Source: Deltaproteobacteria bacterium
GTDB lineage: Bacteria; Desulfobacterota; SM23-61
Length of the DNA: 64,000 bases
Direction: 5' to 3'
NCBI GenBank assembly: GCA_016875165.1
Contig: VGSF01000007.1
Location: forward strand, 1 to 64,000
The notes below the pieces were generated by a model. The model was not told the origin of the DNA. It did no database searches and saw nothing but the letters and a program-made list of their open reading frames with translations. The stretch's first letter is position 1. Each line of letters begins with the position of its first letter. Made by a program: the position numbers and the translations under genes. Shown one piece after another: positions 61,051 to 64,000 of this stretch.

Positions 61051-61446
61051 ATGGAAACGACAGAAGAAGAAAAAAAGGTGAAAAGCCGTTTTGGACTGGC
61101 CAATTTCGAAAGGCGCAGGCATCCCAGGTTCTCAGTGGATTTGCCGATCGAATACCATCCAGTCAATGCCTCGACGGATCATCCTGGCCGCGCGGGCAAT
61201 GTCAGTGAAGGGGGCTTGATGGCCTATCTCGCGGAAAAACCAGAATTAGGCCAATATTTACAGGTCAAACTCTTTTTCCCCGCCGGTTCTGATTTAGAGC
61301 AGGTGGAGATGCTGACTGAGGTGGCTTGGGTGGATATCCACCTGGGTGAAAACAGGGATTATCGGTCGGGATTGAAATTTGTGGACATCTCCCCGGACCA
61401 CTTAAATAAATTGAGCAGCTTTCTCTTTAACCTTTCAAGAATTTGA
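61051..61446 (+). CDS. PilZ domain protein
   Basis: The 131-residue protein has the c-di-GMP-binding RxxxR (ERRRHPRFSVDL near residue 25) and a (D/N)xSxxG turn (GNVSEGG near 53), the two PilZ signatures. It should bind c-di-GMP and signal to a partner, perhaps the membrane glycosyltransferase that overlaps its end. Confidence 0.85.
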   Translation: METTEEEKKVKSRFGLANFERRRHPRFSVDLPIEYHPVNASTDHPGRAGNVSEGGLMAYLAEKPELGQYLQVKLFFPAGSDLEQVEMLTEVAWVDIHLGENRDYRSGLKFVDISPDHLNKLSSFLFNLSRI

Positions 61447-63005
61447 AATCGCCCGAAATTCAAACAACAAGCCGACTCATTCCCGCAAAGGCCCGGCTAC
61501 CTGTTCACCTTGGGGGTGGGCGGGGCAAAATCCAGGTCGTCTATTCCTGGATAGAGAGGAAGCCGGAACGGTTCCTTTTTCTTAGCATATTTTTCTTCAG
61601 CCTTATCCGCCTGGCCGTCGTTCCTTCATTTGGCCTGGGCGTTGACGAAGCCCACTACGTTTTGTATGCCAGGCATTTAGACTTAAGCTACGTCGATCAT
61701 CCTCCCCTGGTCGGCTGGATCCATGCCCTCATCTATTATTCATTGGGGACTAACGAATTTCTGGCCCGACTGCCCGCGATTGTTTTATTTGCGCTGCTCT
61801 CTTACCTCTCCTATGGTTTTATGCTCAGAGTTTCTCATTCCCCCCCCATTTCCCTGTTGGGGGTTTTAGCGTTGAATAGCTCCTTTCTATTGAATGCCCT
61901 AAGTGTGATGCTTTTGCCGGATTCTCTTTTCCTGGTGCTGGCCCTTTTGCTCATGCCGGTGATAATAAAAATTGTCGAAAGCGGTGAAAGGAAATATTTT
62001 ATCTATTTGGGGGTTCTTTTGGGACTGGCCGGGCTGGCCAAATATACGGCGGCATTGCTGATCCCGCCGCTTCTGATTTATTCTCTTTCGAAGAAGAGAA
62101 CTGATTTGCTGTTTTCCAAATATATGCTGATGGCCGCCGGCATGGCCATTTTATGCGTTACTCCGGTCATTTATTGGAACCTGCAAAATCAGTGGGTCAG
62201 CTTTGGCTATCAGGGAAGCCGTATGGCCGGCTCATCAGCGATGAGTTTCCAGAACTTTTCCCTTTCGCTATTGGCCCAGTTTGGCAGCTACAGCCCCTTT
62301 TTATTTCTCATAGCTTTTTACGGGTTTTTTAAGGCCTTCCGCTCAGCAAACGATTGGATCCGTCTGGCCTTTTATTTTGGCGGAACCATTCTAACTTTTT
62401 TTTGTTACCCGGCCCTTTATGACCCCGTTCTCCCTCACTGGAATAGCCTTTTCTATTTGCTCTTCATACCCATTGGGATTTATTTTTTGTGCCAGGAAGT
62501 AAGCAGAAAAAAAAGATTTTTTCTGAAATTTTCTTTGGGATTCAGTTTGGTCGTAACCCTGCTGCTTTACGTGGAACTATCCGCGAAGTTTTTTACTTTT
62601 CCCGATTTTCAATCTCCCTTTCAGGACATCTATGGCTGGGCAGAGATTTCTAAGGAGGCCAATACCCTTCTTAAAGAGAATCCCCAATCCCTTAAAGCCC
62701 TGGCCGTGACCAACTGGACGATGGGCAGCCGGATGATGTATTATTCTTTGCCCTATCAAAATGAGGTTTTTGTGATCGATCGCCGATTTGACCAGTTTGA
62801 TTTTTGGCAGAAGAATTCTCCTCACGGGTACGATCTTCTTTTCGTCAATACCCATTTTACCCACGAGGATATTTCCCAAAAATTCAAGTGCGGCGAGGTC
62901 AGGGCGGCCAAAAAAATTGATATTCTCCTGAATGGAGGCAAAGTGAACCAGATTGAATATGTGTGGTGCAAAAATTATCAAGGGATGAAAAATGAAAAAC
63001 CTTAA
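61443..63005 (+). CDS. GT39/ArnT-like membrane glycosyltransferase
   Basis: The 520-residue protein has about ten transmembrane helices and the family's first-loop acidic motif (GLGVDEAHYVLYARHLDL near residues 65-82, then YVDHPPLVGW). Such enzymes move a sugar from a polyprenyl-phosphate donor to lipid A, protein or polysaccharide on the outer face of the membrane. The apparent TTG start overlaps the PilZ stop by four bases and lacks a strong ribosome-binding site, so it relies on coupling or the true start lies further in. The PAP2 gene overlaps its end. Confidence 0.8.
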   Translation: MKSPEIQTTSRLIPAKARLPVHLGGGRGKIQVVYSWIERKPERFLFLSIFFFSLIRLAVVPSFGLGVDEAHYVLYARHLDLSYVDHPPLVGWIHALIYYSLGTNEFLARLPAIVLFALLSYLSYGFMLRVSHSPPISLLGVLALNSSFLLNALSVMLLPDSLFLVLALLLMPVIIKIVESGERKYFIYLGVLLGLAGLAKYTAALLIPPLLIYSLSKKRTDLLFSKYMLMAAGMAILCVTPVIYWNLQNQWVSFGYQGSRMAGSSAMSFQNFSLSLLAQFGSYSPFLFLIAFYGFFKAFRSANDWIRLAFYFGGTILTFFCYPALYDPVLPHWNSLFYLLFIPIGIYFLCQEVSRKKRFFLKFSLGFSLVVTLLLYVELSAKFFTFPDFQSPFQDIYGWAEISKEANTLLKENPQSLKALAVTNWTMGSRMMYYSLPYQNEVFVIDRRFDQFDFWQKNSPHGYDLLFVNTHFTHEDISQKFKCGEVRAAKKIDILLNGGKVNQIEYVWCKNYQGMKNEKP

Positions 63006-63666
63006 TCCTCTTTTCTACCGGTCTCTGGCGGTCCTTTTTATTCTGGTGGCCTTAAGCTATCTTTTTATCGATATCCCTCTGGCCGTCTATTGCCGGAATA
63101 TGGATGCTGGGGTGCGCAATTTTTTTGGGGTGGTTACCGAGCTGGGGATTTCCACCTGGTATTTAATCGGCTCTTTTGCCTTATTCCTGTTTTTCCGGTT
63201 TGTTTCCAAACAGACCATTAACGCTCAGCGAGCCCTTTTTTTCTTCGTCTCTATTGTGATATCCGGGATTCTGGTAAACGTCGTCCGCTTCACCGCCGGC
63301 CGTTACCGGCCCGAAATGCTTTTTAGCAAAGGCCTTTACGGTTTTACTTTCTTCGAGATAGAACATGCCCTCGTTTCTTTCCCTTCAGGACATACCACTA
63401 CCGCCTTTGCTATAGCCATGGCGCTTTCCTTCTTTTGGAGAAAATACTGGCCTTTTTTTGGTCTTTTTGCTTTGATGGTGGGGGTGAGCCGGATGATTAT
63501 TACGGCCCATTATCTCAGCGATGTAATTGCCGGGGCTTATGTCGGTATCGTATCGGTTATTTTCTTAAAAAATTTTACCGCGGGTTATTGGGAGAAGAAT
63601 CTGTTTTCGAACAGAAGTTTAGGAAGCCCAGATAAGGGAAGGGACGCTTCTGTTCCTTTCCGCTAA
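62992..63666 (+). CDS. PAP2-family membrane phosphatase
   Basis: The 224-residue protein has about six transmembrane segments and the three PAP2 motifs: [19 protein letters not shown] and [16 protein letters not shown]. It probably removes phosphate from a polyprenyl or lipid phosphate, regenerating the lipid carrier used by the glycosyltransferase encoded just upstream (14-base overlap). It is followed 14 bases later by nrdR. Confidence 0.88.
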   Translation: MKNLNPLFYRSLAVLFILVALSYLFIDIPLAVYCRNMDAGVRNFFGVVTELGISTWYLIGSFALFLFFRFVSKQTINAQRALFFFVSIVISGILVNVVRFTAGRYRPEMLFSKGLYGFTFFEIEHALVSFPSGHTTTAFAIAMALSFFWRKYWPFFGLFALMVGVSRMIITAHYLSDVIAGAYVGIVSVIFLKNFTAGYWEKNLFSNRSLGSPDKGRDASVPFR

Positions 63667-63680
63667 GAGGTCGGTTCAAA

Positions 63681-64000
63681 TTGCGTTGTCCCTTTTGTCA
63701 GCACATCGATGACCGGGTTATTGACTCCCGACTGAGCAAGGAAGGAGGCATGATCCGCCGCCGCCGGGAATGCGCCAATTGTCAGCGCCGATTTACCACC
63801 TATGAAAGGGTGGAAGAAACCATGCCCCTGGTGATCAAGAAGGACGGGCGCCGGCAGACTTTCGATCGGGGAAAAATCCTGGCCGGCCTGCACAGAGCCT
63901 GTGAAAAACGTCCGATCAGCGTAGAGGTCCTGGAAAAAATGGCGGAGCGCATTGAGCAGCGTCTGGAAGAAGCAGGAGAGCGGGAAGTGCAAAGCCGGGA
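63681..64000 (+). CDS. nrdR: Transcriptional repressor NrdR (5' part, truncated by window end)
   Basis: The first 106 codons encode a zinc ribbon, MRCPFCQH ... [15 protein letters not shown] (Cys3, Cys6, Cys31, Cys34), then an ATP-cone ([20 protein letters not shown]). NrdR senses dATP and represses ribonucleotide reductase genes. The start codon is TTG with AAGAGG ten bases upstream. The frame is open at the window edge. Its likely target is the operator at 9000-9046 before nrdD. Confidence 0.95.
   Translation, partial: MRCPFCQHIDDRVIDSRLSKEGGMIRRRRECANCQRRFTTYERVEETMPLVIKKDGRRQTFDRGKILAGLHRACEKRPISVEVLEKMAERIEQRLEEAGEREVQSR

Overview
The window reads as a piece of chromosome from an anaerobic, Gram-negative bacterium, most likely a Desulfobacterota (former Deltaproteobacteria) relative near the Syntrophobacterales. 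This is inferred from gene content only: an oxygen-independent class III ribonucleotide reductase with its radical-SAM activase, a radical-SAM lysine 2,3-aminomutase, ADP-forming acyl-CoA synthetases, thiolase, acyl-CoA dehydrogenase, a biotin-dependent sodium-pump decarboxylase, a TRAP transporter, and a heptose (LPS) isomerase. About 58 genes are supported. No tRNA, rRNA or CRISPR array was recognised.

Layout. 0.5-4.4 kb: hpt, a zinc-ribbon membrane protein, a TIM-barrel isomerase-like protein and a deoxyhypusine-synthase-like protein. 4.8-9.0 kb (minus): gmhA, nrdG, a glutaredoxin-like protein and nrdD, with an NrdR operator inside the nrdD promoter. 9.5-16.1 kb (minus): two different GAPDH genes flanking a 1428-residue dikinase-like protein. 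16.7-25.3 kb: ilvD, a MerR-like regulator with kamA, lon-hsp20, a coiled-coil protein and a 2-hydroxyacid dehydrogenase. 25.8-34.9 kb: thiolase, an acyl-CoA synthetase alpha-type protein, a tautomerase, an ABC-F ATPase, an SDR and a full-length ADP-forming acyl-CoA synthetase. 36.0-41.0 kb (minus): the conserved rpmH-rnpA-yidD-yidC-jag-mnmE group. 43.3-50.3 kb (minus): a TRAP transporter (dctP, Q, M) followed by a four-subunit sodium-pump decarboxylase. 50.8-60.9 kb: a fabD-like gene (minus), then yceD-rpmF-plsX-fabH, an acyl-CoA dehydrogenase, fabG-acpP-fabF, rpiB and dCMP deaminase. 61.0-64.0 kb: PilZ, a GT39-type membrane protein, a PAP2 phosphatase and the 5' part of nrdR.

The most striking feature is the gaps between genes, which are filled with short non-autonomous inverted-repeat elements (MITE-like) of at least four kinds. 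Family A is 191-192 bp with 4-bp target duplications. Family B is about 270 bp with GTAA ends and 8-bp duplications, IS66-like. Family C is 155 bp with 4-bp duplications. Family G is a 298-bp foldback with 11-bp flanking repeats. Nested insertions and a paralogous empty site let their order and boundaries be read directly. Several insertions sit exactly at stop codons, and one supplies a Shine-Dalgarno sequence. No intact transposase that could move them is in the window; the only transposase-like gene is a broken RAYT beside REP repeats.

Functionally, the TRAP importer and sodium-pump decarboxylase probably form one energy-coupling unit, since decarboxylation builds the sodium gradient that TRAP uptake consumes. 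The nrd genes and nrdR form a regulatory loop within the window. The fatty-acid cluster is unusual because an acyl-CoA dehydrogenase sits where fabD normally is. All assignments are by eye; no database search was run.
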